A DNA stretch of 59,796 nucleotides from contig NZ_JAANMS010000028.1 of the NCBI RefSeq assembly GCF_011250565.1, positions 1-59,796 on the forward strand. The letters are read 5' to 3'. Shown one piece after another: positions 1 to 8,127 of the stretch (the first letter of the stretch is position 1; each line of letters begins with the position of its first letter). This DNA comes from Nocardioides sp. IC4_145 (lineage in GTDB: Bacteria > Actinomycetota > Actinomycetes > Propionibacteriales > Nocardioidaceae). Both the position numbers and the translations under genes were made by a program. The notes beneath the pieces are model-generated. The model ran no database searches and was not told where the DNA came from. It saw nothing but the letters and a program-made list of their open reading frames with translations.

Positions 1-749
1 CCTCGACGACGACCGGCCCCGACCCCGTCGTCGTGCCCGACCCGGTCGTCGTCGAGGACACCGAGAACGACCCGGCCGTCGACCCGCACGGCAACTTCGA
101 CTGGAACTGGCGCTACGCCGACCCGTCCTGCTACGGCCTCTTCGTCCCCTACCCGTCGAACATCCCCGACGGGCAGTCGAACGACGTCAACGTCCGCGTG
201 TGGACCGACACCGCCGGCGAGGTGACGCTGAACTACCACAACAACGAGGCCACCTGGGCGGGGAACCAGGAGTTCGTCTACAGCCAGCACAAGAACTGGC
301 CGGCCGGCGTCGGTGAGTACGCCGTCGTCTGGACCCAGGTCGGCGGCAGCAACTACCACTACGGCGAGAAGTTCCACCAGGAGCCGGCCAAGGCGCCGCT
401 GACCTGCCGGATCAACGACGACGGCGACCCGGAGACCTACGACGTGCCGCTCGCCGTCAGCGACATCGAGGGCTGGCGCGCCAGCGCGATGACCGTCCGC
501 AAGGGCGCCACCGCTCCGGCCGCCCGCGTCACCGTCCAGCAGCCGGGTCTCGAGACCCTCGCCCTGCAGCGCTACCAGGCGGGCCGCAGCTGGAGCACCG
601 TCAGGACCATCACGCCGGGCAGCCGCACGACCACGGTCGTCTTCCCGCGCGAGAGGAAGAAGGGCACCTACCGCTACCGCCTGGTGCTCCCCGGCTCGGA
701 GGCGACGACCGGCGCGACCACGAAGGCGTTCACCGTCCGGGTCCGCTGA
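1..749 (+). CDS. 3' part of an unrecognised, probably extracellular protein
   Basis: The reading frame is open to the left edge of the window, so the start is missing; a GTG at 33 is in frame but may be internal. The visible part opens with a Pro/Val/Asp/Glu-rich linker, continues with an aromatic, Asn- and Tyr-rich segment (about residues 20-130), and ends in about 80 residues of alternating hydrophobic/Thr pattern that looks like a beta-sandwich (Ig-like) domain. Such composition is common in secreted actinobacterial proteins, but the signal peptide would lie outside the window. No family recognised. A strong hairpin follows the stop. Confidence 0.75.
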   Translation, partial: STTTGPDPVVVPDPVVVEDTENDPAVDPHGNFDWNWRYADPSCYGLFVPYPSNIPDGQSNDVNVRVWTDTAGEVTLNYHNNEATWAGNQEFVYSQHKNWPAGVGEYAVVWTQVGGSNYHYGEKFHQEPAKAPLTCRINDDGDPETYDVPLAVSDIEGWRASAMTVRKGATAPAARVTVQQPGLETLALQRYQAGRSWSTVRTITPGSRTTTVVFPRERKKGTYRYRLVLPGSEATTGATTKAFTVRVR

Positions 750-786
750 CCGTCCGTTGACTGCCACCGCGAGGTGGCCCACGAGC

Positions 787-826
787 CACGAGGGCCGGTT
801 CCCCGGGGGGAGGACCGGCCCTCGTG
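787..826 (+). terminator. Hairpin terminator after the first gene
   Basis: A perfect 13-bp stem (787-799 with 814-826, core GAGGGCCGGT/ACCGGCCCTC) closes a 14-nt G-rich loop 37 nt after the stop codon. There is no U-tract, as is usual for high-GC actinobacterial terminators. It separates the first gene from the surface-protein gene starting at 955. Confidence 0.7.
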
Positions 827-954
827 CCGTGCCCGGGGACGTCGGCACGAGGGCGGACCCGTAACCCCGCCGACGTGCGGCCGTTGGAGGACTGGACCAC
901 TGTCGATATCGGGGCCGCGACCCGGGTGGGCGCGCGGCGAGGGAGCCACACACC

Positions 955-2187
955 GTGATCACACGTCGTACCGCCGCGCGGATCGCCGCCGCGACCACCG
1001 CCAGCTCGCTCGTGCTGCTGACCGGCGCACCCGCGCTGGCCGCCGAGGACCCGGTCGCGCAAGCCAGCGCCACCGCCCTGCGACTCACGATCGGGGGCAC
1101 GCCCGCCGACTCCGGGACCTACCGGGTCACCAACGACAGCAAGCGGCAGCGCACGACGGGTAGCGACAGCCCCGCGATCTCGGTACTGACGGGCCAGGAC
1201 TTCATCCAAGCCGGCACGTTGGCGCAGAAGGCGCGCACCCAGGTCGAGGACGGCCGAGGCGCGTCCGCGGCCTGCTCCGGCCTGGCTGGCGACGGCGCGG
1301 TGCTGCTCGAGGTCGACGAGGGCAGCTGCCTGCGCCCGGGCGAGAACCTCGAGCTGAACGCCGGGAACCTCGACCTCTCGAACCTCCAGATCATCCGGTC
1401 CGACTTCCTCGCTGGGTTCGACCAGCAGCTCCAGGACGCCCTCGCGCCGGTCCTCGACCCGCTGCTCGCCGGCCTCCAGACGGCGCTCGAGCAGGTGCTC
1501 ACCGCCGCCGACGCCGCGATCGTCCTCGACCTCGGCGCGATCCAGAGCTTCTGCGTCGCCCGCCCGGGCGAGGTCAGCGGCGGCACCACGCTCGCCGGTG
1601 CGGGCGCCTCGCTCCGCCTCGCCGGCCAGGAGGTCGACCTCGTCGACCTGCCGGCCGACCCCGCCCCGAACACCAAGCTCGTCACCGACCTCGGCGAGGT
1701 CGTCGACCTCCTCCTTCAGGCGCTGCGCACGCAGTTCACCGAGGCCATCGACGGCGCCCTCGGCCCGCTCGCCCAGGTCATCGACCAGGCCGAGGTGCTC
1801 ACCTCCGCGCTCGGCACGGTCGGCGAGCAGCTCGCGCCGCTGGAGGACAACGTCCTCGACGTCACGCTCAACAAGCAGGAGCGCGGGCGCGACCGGATCG
1901 ACGTCACCGCGCTGGACCTGCGGCTGCTGCCCGCCGCCGCCAGCTTCGGCGTCGAGCTGCTGAACGTCGAGATCGGCCACAGCAGCTGTGGTCCGAACGG
2001 GCGCGTCCAGCCCGACGAGCCGGACGAGCCGAACACCCCGGCCCCGCAGCCGGAGGAGCCGCAGGTGCCGACCTCGGTGCCGGCCGGCAGCGACGGCTCC
2101 GCGCTGGGCACCGGCGGGCTGGTCGCGCTGCTCGTGGCCGCGCTGGGCGCCGGCGTCGCCGCCACGCGTCGTACGCTCCGCTCCTGA
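955..2187 (+). CDS. Secreted surface protein with C-terminal anchor-like segment
   Basis: 410 residues starting at GTG 955, with a GAGGGAG ribosome-binding site upstream. Residues 1-29 form a signal peptide (RR, hydrophobic core, cleavage near AxA). The mature part is Ala/Leu/Asp-rich without an obvious enzyme motif; three Cys are visible. A Pro/Glu-rich spacer (about residues 345-380) precedes a hydrophobic stretch and a basic tail (ATRRTLRS), the layout of a sortase substrate. However there is no LPXTG or LAXTG; the nearest match is ALGTGG just before the hydrophobic segment. The next gene, 25 nt downstream, is a sortase, so the two probably work together. Function of the exported part unknown. 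Confidence 0.85.
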   Translation: MITRRTAARIAAATTASSLVLLTGAPALAAEDPVAQASATALRLTIGGTPADSGTYRVTNDSKRQRTTGSDSPAISVLTGQDFIQAGTLAQKARTQVEDGRGASAACSGLAGDGAVLLEVDEGSCLRPGENLELNAGNLDLSNLQIIRSDFLAGFDQQLQDALAPVLDPLLAGLQTALEQVLTAADAAIVLDLGAIQSFCVARPGEVSGGTTLAGAGASLRLAGQEVDLVDLPADPAPNTKLVTDLGEVVDLLLQALRTQFTEAIDGALGPLAQVIDQAEVLTSALGTVGEQLAPLEDNVLDVTLNKQERGRDRIDVTALDLRLLPAAASFGVELLNVEIGHSSCGPNGRVQPDEPDEPNTPAPQPEEPQVPTSVPAGSDGSALGTGGLVALLVAALGAGVAATRRTLRS

Positions 2188-2212
2188 GCCGCCCGGACCG
2201 ACCGAGCCGACC

Positions 2213-2833
2213 GTGACCAGCGCCGACGACACCGAGCCCGGGCCGGGCGCGCGCCGGGAGGCGGTACGCCGCCGGGTCGCCGCGATCGCCCACGGCGTCT
2301 GGGCCGGGGTGCTGGTGCTCGCCCTCGGGCTCACCGTCACCGGCGCGGTGCTGCCGGAGGGCGAGTCCGCGGCGCGGTCGTACGTCGCGCCGGCGCCCGC
2401 GCAGCCGATCCGGCTGAAGATCCCCGCGCTCGACATGGTCGCGCCCGTCGTGCCCATCGGCATGCGGCCCGGCCGCGTGCTCCAGCCGCCGGCCGACCCC
2501 GACCAGGTCGGCTGGTGGGACGTCAGCGCCCGCGCCGGCGCGCGCCGTGGGCAGACCGTGGTCACCGGCCACACCGTGCACACCGGCGGCGGGGCGCTCG
2601 CCCGGGTGCCGTCCTTGGAGCGTGGTCAGCGCGTGCTCGTGGTGAGCCGCAAGGGCACGGTCCGCTACCGCGTGACCGCCGTGCAGGTCATGAGCCGGGC
2701 CACGCTCGCCGAGCGCGCCGAGGCGCTCTTCGGCCAGGACCACGGCCGGGGCCGGCTGGTGCTCGTGACCTGCTCGGACTGGAACGGCTCGTACTTCGAG
2801 AACAACGTGGTCGTCCTCGCCCGGCCCCTCTGA
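2213..2833 (+). CDS. Sortase (class E/F-like)
   Basis: 206 residues from GTG 2213; the frame is open further upstream but that part overlaps the preceding gene. One N-terminal membrane anchor (about residues 26-48) is followed by a sortase beta-barrel. The catalytic His is in VVTGHTVHTG (His120) and the catalytic Cys in LVLVTCSDW (Cys187). The position before NNVVV, where class F sortases usually carry the catalytic Arg (as in YRDN), reads YFENN here, so that Arg appears to be replaced. Sortases covalently attach surface proteins to the cell wall; the likely substrate is the gene immediately upstream. Confidence 0.85.
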   Translation: MTSADDTEPGPGARREAVRRRVAAIAHGVWAGVLVLALGLTVTGAVLPEGESAARSYVAPAPAQPIRLKIPALDMVAPVVPIGMRPGRVLQPPADPDQVGWWDVSARAGARRGQTVVTGHTVHTGGGALARVPSLERGQRVLVVSRKGTVRYRVTAVQVMSRATLAERAEALFGQDHGRGRLVLVTCSDWNGSYFENNVVVLARPL

Positions 2834-2889
2834 GCGTCAGCCGCTCCGAGGGGACGGGCGCCGACGGGCGGTGGGTCCGTGCCCCGGCC

Positions 2890-3996
2890 TCAGTCGTGGG
2901 CCGCGGACCAGCGACGCCAGGCGTCGACGACCTCGGCGCGACGCTGCGGCGTGAGGGGGCGGGTGACGGCGTCGTCCGCGCGCAGCGGGGTGGCCCGGCG
3001 GCTCGCGGTCCGGCCGTCCGTCAGCTGGCGGTACACCTCCTGCGCCATCGCCCGCATGCCGCGGCCGAACGGGTGGAAGTTCGCCGCCCGCAGCGGGTTG
3101 AGGGTCTTGCCGTTGATCCAGGCCTGGCCGCCGGCGCACGCGTCGTGGCCGCGGGAGGCCGGGTAGAGGTCGACGTACGTCGCGCCGTTGCTCGCCGCGG
3201 CGAGCCGCAGCGAGCGGTTGAGCCGACGCTCCACCTTGTTGCCCCAGGCGTAGTCGCCCTTGGCGAAACCGACCGCGGAGCAAGCGCCCTTCGCCGGGAG
3301 CAGGCGCGGGTAGCCGACGACCACGAGCGCCGCGGTGGGCGCCCGGCGCGCGACCGTGCGCAGCACCTTCTCCACGTCCTTGCGGATGCGGTCCGCGTCG
3401 CGGACCTTGGTGTCCACGCCCTTGGCGTTGGTGAAGTGGCGGCGGCAGGGCGCACCGTTCGGGGCGAGCGCGGCGACCTCGCCGCACACCTCGATCATCG
3501 AGCCGAACAGTCCGTAGTCGTTGCCCCCGATGCCGATCGTGACCAGGTCGGTCTCGTCGGTCAGCACGTCGACCTGCGGCGCCGGCGCCGGGCCGGGGAT
3601 GATCGTCTCCTGCCGACGGGTGGTCAGGTCGGCGGTCTCGGCGCCGGAGCACGTCACGTCGAGGTACGACGCGGCGCCGAGGTGGCGAGCGAGGTACGCC
3701 GGGTAGTTCGCGGTCGAGCGGATGCAGCCCAGCGGGTCCAGCCGCAGCAGCGGGACGAGCGGGCCGGCGCTGTAGGAGTCCCCGAGCGCCACGTAGTCCA
3801 GCGGCTCCTCCGCGTCGACGTCGACCACGGCGCGGGTGCCTGCCGCGGCGGACGCGGCGGGTGCCGACGCGGCCGGGGCCGGGCCGGCGACGGTCAGGGT
3901 GCCCGCGGCGGTGGCGGCGAGGACGGCGGTGCTGGCGAGCGCGGCGCGCAGGCGGCGTACGCGTGGGCTGCGGATGGTGGCAGGTGCAGACGGCAT
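2890..3996 (-). CDS. Secreted SGNH/GDSL-family hydrolase
   Basis: 368 residues. ATG 3996 is chosen because a GGGAGG site precedes it, rather than an in-frame start 33 nt upstream. An N-terminal signal sequence (about residues 15-45) is followed by block I GDSYSAG with the nucleophile Ser74, the GGND motif of block III (IGIGGNDYG), and a His in a C-terminal FHPFG segment. These mark an SGNH esterase/lipase; the family includes lipases and acyl/acetyl esterases, and the substrate cannot be told from sequence. It is transcribed alone and ends facing the sortase gene. Confidence 0.88.
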   Translation of the reverse strand: MPSAPATIRSPRVRRLRAALASTAVLAATAAGTLTVAGPAPAASAPAASAAAGTRAVVDVDAEEPLDYVALGDSYSAGPLVPLLRLDPLGCIRSTANYPAYLARHLGAASYLDVTCSGAETADLTTRRQETIIPGPAPAPQVDVLTDETDLVTIGIGGNDYGLFGSMIEVCGEVAALAPNGAPCRRHFTNAKGVDTKVRDADRIRKDVEKVLRTVARRAPTAALVVVGYPRLLPAKGACSAVGFAKGDYAWGNKVERRLNRSLRLAAASNGATYVDLYPASRGHDACAGGQAWINGKTLNPLRAANFHPFGRGMRAMAQEVYRQLTDGRTASRRATPLRADDAVTRPLTPQRRAEVVDAWRRWSAAHD

Positions 3997-4040
3997 GGAC
4001 TTCCCTCCCGAGGAACCGCCCGGAGTCACGACCGGGCGGA

Positions 4041-4056
4041 GTTGACGAGTGTCAAC
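4041..4056. promoter_or_regulatory. Inverted repeat before the SGNH hydrolase gene
   Basis: GTTGAC-GAGT-GTCAAC is a perfect 6-bp inverted repeat 45 nt upstream of the hydrolase start. On the minus strand a TAGGTT -10-like box (4058-4053) overlaps its edge, so the position suits a repressor operator. The binding protein is unknown. Confidence 0.4.
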
Positions 4057-4100
4057 CTAGTGGTCCCCGTCACCTTTGTTACCGGCAGGTTCGCCAGGCG

Positions 4101-4179
4101 GGAGCCCGATCTTCCGGGCCTCTGCACCTCCTTCTGGGCCTCTGCACCTCCTTCTGGGCCGATGCATCGGCCCAGAAGG
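4101..4179. repeat. 20-bp tandem repeat ending in a 30-bp perfect palindrome
   Basis: Two identical 20-bp units occupy 4121-4140 and 4141-4160; a degenerate unit (ending CTTCCGGGCC) occupies 4101-4120. The next block is the inverse of the unit core, so 4150-4179 is a perfect 30-bp palindrome with a GATGCATC centre. The palindrome is directly followed by a separate terminator hairpin (4180-4211). The region lies between the 3' end of the acylase gene and the 5' end of the hydrolase gene. Confidence 0.85.
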
Positions 4180-4211
4180 GTGCGCGTACCACCTCTTGGT
4201 GGTACGCGCAC
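4180..4211 (-). terminator. Terminator of the penicillin-acylase-type gene
   Basis: A perfect 14-bp stem (4180-4193 with 4198-4211) with a TCTT loop lies 9 nt beyond the stop codon of the acylase gene on the minus strand. It abuts the 20-bp repeat array. Confidence 0.75.
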
Positions 4212-4219
4212 CCCACCTC

Positions 4220-6658
4220 TCAGCCGCCCGAGACGACCTTCCGCCGGACAAGGTCGCGCCGGACCTGGGCGTCGGTCCAACGGAAGCGGACCCACTTCTC
4301 CTGGGCGAAGAGGCGGGTCTGGTCGGAGGACCACGGGGAGGTGGGGTCCTCGGACTGGCCGTAGGTGAGGATCGTGCGCGCGTCGAGGCGGCCGCCCGGC
4401 AGGTAGCTGATCGCCTGGATGTGCGAGGAGCCGTAGGTGATCGGCTTGTACCGCCCCGCCTGGGTCACGTTGCGCGAGGAGAGCACGTTGGCGTTGCCGA
4501 GGTCGTCGCCGTCGCCGCCGCCCAGGCCGATGGCGGGGGCGCCGCGGTCGCCGGCGACCTGGAGCGAGCCCCACCGCGCGTCGAAGGGAACGCCGGCCTT
4601 CCGCACCGCGGCGATGGCGTCGGCCATCGCCTGCACGACGCCGGGGTTGGCCCAGTTGAGGCCGCGCGGGGTGTTGAGCGGGTCGGCGGCGCTGAACGGC
4701 ACCGTCCAGACCGTGTCGACCAGGTCCAGCGGCAGCGCGGGCAGCCGCTCCACGAAGGCCTCGAAGAGGTGGACGCCGCGGGAGTCGCGGTCCGAGCGGC
4801 CGTCCCACGTCCGCAGCGCCGCGCACGCCTCGGTCTCCCCCGTCAGCGAGCAGACGCGGTCGAGGGCACCGTCGGCACGCATCACCTCGGCGGCCATCAC
4901 CCGGTTCTCGTGCTGGTGACCGCGGAAGCTGGCCGGCGTCTCCTTGCGGCCCTTGGCGAGCCGACGGGCGACGTAGTCGGCGACGACCCGGGTGCGCATG
5001 GTCCGCTCGCACCGCTCGCAGCCGATGATGCTCGGGAAGCCCTCGAGGCGCGAGGCCGGGTTGGGCAGCCAGTAGGAGTCGTTGGCGTTCATCACCCAGT
5101 CGCGGCGCACGACCGACGGCAGGTTCCGCGGGCCGAGGATGCCGGGCCGCTGGGCGTCGGCGTCCGTGCCCCACGCGCAGTCGCTCTCCGCGCGGGTGCC
5201 GTCGAGCCCGGGCAGGCCGGCGACGGTGTCGATGATCCGGCCGACCACGGTGAGGCAGCGCTGCTCCATGGCGTTGGTGACGTGCGGGACGACCGAGTGG
5301 TCGGCGTACAGCACGTCGCCCGTGCGGTCAGCCGCCGTCGTGTTGACCCACGGCATGCCGCCGCCGCGGTCCTGGCGGCGCAGCAGGTCGCGGACGTTGC
5401 GGGCCTTGCCCATGTTGAGGAACGTGTCGAGGGTGCGCAGGTGCTCGCCGTTGGCGTCGCGGATCGCCCAGACGCTCAGCGGGCTCCACGGCATCAGCTG
5501 GGCGGGGTCGTCGATGACGTAGCCCTGGGCGGTGCGCCACACGTCCTCGGTGACGGTGCGGACCGTGCCGCCCTGGCGGACCCTGACCCGCACCTCGCGG
5601 CGCTGGAGCTGCTTCGGCCCGCTCTCGGTGAGGTACGACGTGGGGCCCAGGAGGCGGTACTCGTAGGGCGTGAAGCGGTACGCCGTGGAGACGGTGTGGC
5701 TCCACGCGACGTCCTTGTTCCAGCCGATGTTGATCGCGGGCGAGCCGATCAGCGAGGCGCCGGCGACGTCGTAGCGGCCCGGGATCGTCTGGTGCTGCTG
5801 GGTGAACTTGTAGCGCCCCTTCCACGGGAAGTGCGGGTTGCCGAGCAGCATCCCCTTGCCGGTGCTCGTGGCGCGGCCGCCCGCCGCGGTCGCGTTCGAG
5901 CCGAACGGGGCGTCGGGGCCACGGCCGAAGCCCTTGAGCAGCGCGTCCTTGTCGACGTCGGCGGCCCGCAGCGGCAGCTGGGGCAGGCCGGGGTCGGTGA
6001 GCGTCGGCGGCGCGGCGTCGGCGATCTGCGGGATGAACACGCCGGTGGAGGCGAGCAGGTTGGCGAGGTACACGCCGTACCAGAGGTCGAGCGGGGTGAC
6101 GTCGGGCTCGAGGTAGCCCGCTCCCTTGCAGGCCGGGTCGGTGACCCCGGCGCGGCCCCGCTCGCGCAGGTAGGTGTTGAGGCCGGCGGTGTAGCCCCGG
6201 ACCATCGCCCTGGCCTGCTTGCCAGGGCCGGCGACCGGGTCGCGCAGCAGCTTCTCGACGACGCGGCGGTTGCGCAGGTCGCCGACGACGGTGTCGACCT
6301 GGAGGTTGCTGGCGTCGAGGGTGACCTGGTCGTTGTAGCGCCCCTGCGGGCCGAACCAGAGCGACCGCTCGCCGCGGCCGGTGACCAGGGTGTCGGCCAG
6401 CGTGCACAGCGACGCGCCCGCGGCGGCGTACCCGCTGCCGAAGCCGAGCGAGCCGAAGTCGTCGGCGGTGATGTGCGGGATGCCGTGCTTGGTCCACTCG
6501 ATCGTCGCGCGGTAGCGCGACGGCTTCCCGACGCCCGCCGGGGCGGCGGACGCGGGACCAGCCTCCGGCGCGCCGGAGGCGGTCGAGGGGACGGACACCG
6601 CGAGGCCGGCCGGCACCAGGGCGGCCGCGGCGAGCGAGCAGATCAGGCGTCTGAGCAC
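4220..6658 (-). CDS. Penicillin acylase family (N-terminal nucleophile) hydrolase
   Basis: 812 residues with an N-terminal signal sequence (about 1-30). The alpha-chain region contains IEWTKHGIPHITA and GSGYAAAG, typical of the family. The autocleavage site is recognisable as PFG-SNATAAGG with Ser254 as the expected N-terminal nucleophile of the beta chain, followed by GNPHFPW. Members are exported, cleave themselves into two chains, and hydrolyse amide bonds in beta-lactams, N-acyl-homoserine lactones or other acyl amides; the substrate here is not predictable. It is a stand-alone gene, ending in a strong terminator. Confidence 0.92.
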   Translation of the reverse strand: MLRRLICSLAAAALVPAGLAVSVPSTASGAPEAGPASAAPAGVGKPSRYRATIEWTKHGIPHITADDFGSLGFGSGYAAAGASLCTLADTLVTGRGERSLWFGPQGRYNDQVTLDASNLQVDTVVGDLRNRRVVEKLLRDPVAGPGKQARAMVRGYTAGLNTYLRERGRAGVTDPACKGAGYLEPDVTPLDLWYGVYLANLLASTGVFIPQIADAAPPTLTDPGLPQLPLRAADVDKDALLKGFGRGPDAPFGSNATAAGGRATSTGKGMLLGNPHFPWKGRYKFTQQHQTIPGRYDVAGASLIGSPAINIGWNKDVAWSHTVSTAYRFTPYEYRLLGPTSYLTESGPKQLQRREVRVRVRQGGTVRTVTEDVWRTAQGYVIDDPAQLMPWSPLSVWAIRDANGEHLRTLDTFLNMGKARNVRDLLRRQDRGGGMPWVNTTAADRTGDVLYADHSVVPHVTNAMEQRCLTVVGRIIDTVAGLPGLDGTRAESDCAWGTDADAQRPGILGPRNLPSVVRRDWVMNANDSYWLPNPASRLEGFPSIIGCERCERTMRTRVVADYVARRLAKGRKETPASFRGHQHENRVMAAEVMRADGALDRVCSLTGETEACAALRTWDGRSDRDSRGVHLFEAFVERLPALPLDLVDTVWTVPFSAADPLNTPRGLNWANPGVVQAMADAIAAVRKAGVPFDARWGSLQVAGDRGAPAIGLGGGDGDDLGNANVLSSRNVTQAGRYKPITYGSSHIQAISYLPGGRLDARTILTYGQSEDPTSPWSSDQTRLFAQEKWVRFRWTDAQVRRDLVRRKVVSGG

Positions 6659-6674
6659 GCCCGCTCAACGGCGG

Positions 6675-6705
6675 CTGACCTGCGGGGTTACGTCAGGCGG
6701 GTCAG
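6675..6705 (-). terminator. Putative terminator of the importer-groES operon
   Basis: A 9-bp stem with one G-U pair (6675-6683 with 6697-6705) and a 13-nt loop overlaps the stop codon of the GroES-like gene on the minus strand. Confidence 0.4.
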
Positions 6706-7031
6706 AGGTAGAGCCCGGTCGCCTCGTCGGCGAGGCGCTCGGCGGCGACCGCGTGGACGTCGCGCTCGCGCATGACGACGTACAGCTCCCCGTGCACCTC
6801 GACCTCGGCCTTGTCCCCGGCCTCGAAGAGCACGCGGTCGCCGACCTCGACGGCCCGGGCGTGCGGCCCGACGGCGACGACCTTCGACCACGACAGCCGG
6901 GTGGCGCCCATCGCGGCGGTGGCGGGGATGACGATCCCGCCGGAGGAGCGCCGTTCACCGGCGTCCGCGTCGACCTCGCACAGGATGCGGTCGTGCAGCA
7001 TCTTGATCGGGGTCTTGTCGGAGGCGGCCAC
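6702..7031 (-). CDS. GroES-like co-chaperonin (Cpn10 family)
   Basis: 109 residues. The Cpn10 fold is recognisable from PIKMLHDRILCEV near the start, the mobile-loop region SSGGIVIPATA, VVAVGP, and VEVGDRVLFEAG. GroES forms the lid of the GroEL chaperonin. No groEL gene is adjacent, so this is probably an extra, non-canonical paralogue. It lies 2 nt downstream of the DUF3618 gene, in the same direction, and is probably co-transcribed with it. The N-terminus (MAASDKTP) and the C-terminal extension make it slightly longer than typical GroES (about 97 residues). Confidence 0.85.
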   Translation of the reverse strand: MAASDKTPIKMLHDRILCEVDADAGERRSSGGIVIPATAAMGATRLSWSKVVAVGPHARAVEVGDRVLFEAGDKAEVEVHGELYVVMRERDVHAVAAERLADEATGLYL

Positions 7032-7033
7032 GA

Positions 7034-7285
7034 TCAGCCGGTGACCTTCCGGACCACGACGATCAGGGCGACGGCGCCCACGACCGCGCCGACGGTCTTG
7101 AGGATGTTGTCGGTGCGGGGGTTGCCGGCCGCGTCGACGTAGTGCGCCTTGATGGTCGCGACCTCGCGGCCGACGATCGTCTTCGGGCTCGAGCGGTACA
7201 GGAGCTGGTCGATGGTGGTCGCCAGGCGCTCGCGGGTCTCCTCGATCTCGCGCTCGAGGGAGGAGGTGTCGTTGCCCTTGCTCAC
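7034..7285 (-). CDS. DUF3618 family small membrane protein
   Basis: 83 residues from GTG 7285, with AGGAG upstream. It starts with SSLEREIEETRERLATTID, the signature of DUF3618, and ends with one transmembrane helix (about residues 63-79) and a short basic tail. The function of this family is unknown; members occur throughout actinobacteria. Its start overlaps the stop of the upstream ABC ATPase gene by 4 bp (GTGA), so translation is probably coupled. Confidence 0.88.
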   Translation of the reverse strand: MSKGNDTSSLEREIEETRERLATTIDQLLYRSSPKTIVGREVATIKAHYVDAAGNPRTDNILKTVGAVVGAVALIVVVRKVTG

Positions 7286-8127
7286 GTGAGGTCTCCTGGG
7301 TTCGTGTGCGTGCCGGGTGATGCTACCGATCCCCCGGTCTCCGGCGTGCGGCGCGGTGCGGTCCCCTGCCCGGTGCCCACTCCCGGCCCGAGCGTGCGGG
7401 GGTCGAAGCCGAAGGGCAGCTCGAGGCGGTGCGCGCGCATGAGCGCGTCGTCGGTGAGGACGTCGTACGTCGACCCGTCGGCCACGACCGTGCCCCCGGA
7501 GAGCACGACCGCGCGGGGGCAGAGCTCGAGGGCGTAGGGCAGGTCGTGGGTGACCATCAGCACCGTCACGTCCAGCGCGCGCAGGATGTCGGCGAGCTCG
7601 CGACGGGACGCCGGGTCGAGGTTGGAGGACGGCTCGTCGAGCACCAGCACCTCCGGCTCCATCGCGAGCACGGTGGCGACCGCGACGCGGCGGCGCTGGC
7701 CGAAGGACAGGTGGTGCGGCGGGCGGTCGACGTGCTCGGCCATGCCGACCTGCTCGAGCGCGGCCATGACCCGACGGTCGAGCTCGGCGCCGCGGACGCC
7801 CAGGTTGGCGGGGCCGAAGGCGACGTCTTGGCGGACCGTGCCCATGAAGAGCTGGTCGTCGGGGTCCTGGAAGACGATGCCGACGCGGCGGCGGACCTCC
7901 TGGAGGTGCTTCTTCTCCACCGGCAGCCCGCTTACCGTGACGCTCCCGGCGCCGGCGGTGAGGATGCCGTTGAGGTGCAGCACGAGCGTGGTCTTGCCGG
8001 CGCCGTTCGGACCGAGCAGCGCCACCCGCTCCCCGCGGTGGACGTGGAGGTCGACGCCGAAGAGCGCCTGGTGGCCGTCGGGGTAGGCGTAGGCCAGGCC
8101 GCGGACGTCGAGGACGGGGACACTCAT
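7282..8127 (-). CDS. cbiO: Nickel/cobalt ECF transporter ATPase CbiO
   Basis: 281 residues. Walker A is GPNGAGKTT, the signature is LSFGQRRRVAVA (a variant of LSGGQ), and Walker B is VLVLDEPSSNLDP followed by the H-loop MVTHD. It is the energising subunit of the CbiMNQO importer. The ATG at 8127 overlaps the cbiQ stop by 4 bp. The frame is open far upstream, but that part is a shadow of cbiQ/cbiN. The C-terminal tail of about 45 residues (from FGFDPRTLG) is a low-complexity extension beyond the ATPase. Confidence 0.92.
   Translation of the reverse strand: MSVPVLDVRGLAYAYPDGHQALFGVDLHVHRGERVALLGPNGAGKTTLVLHLNGILTAGAGSVTVSGLPVEKKHLQEVRRRVGIVFQDPDDQLFMGTVRQDVAFGPANLGVRGAELDRRVMAALEQVGMAEHVDRPPHHLSFGQRRRVAVATVLAMEPEVLVLDEPSSNLDPASRRELADILRALDVTVLMVTHDLPYALELCPRAVVLSGGTVVADGSTYDVLTDDALMRAHRLELPFGFDPRTLGPGVGTGQGTAPRRTPETGGSVASPGTHTNPGDLT

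Noticed and set aside
730..2583. Long open frame on the minus strand across the surface-protein and sortase genes
   Set aside because: Composition dominated by Arg, Ala and Gly; opposite to two good genes with signal peptide and catalytic motifs.
4076..6775. Long open frame on the plus strand of about 900 codons
   Set aside because: It is the complement of the penicillin-acylase-type gene, has Arg/Gly/Ala shadow composition and no recognisable domain.
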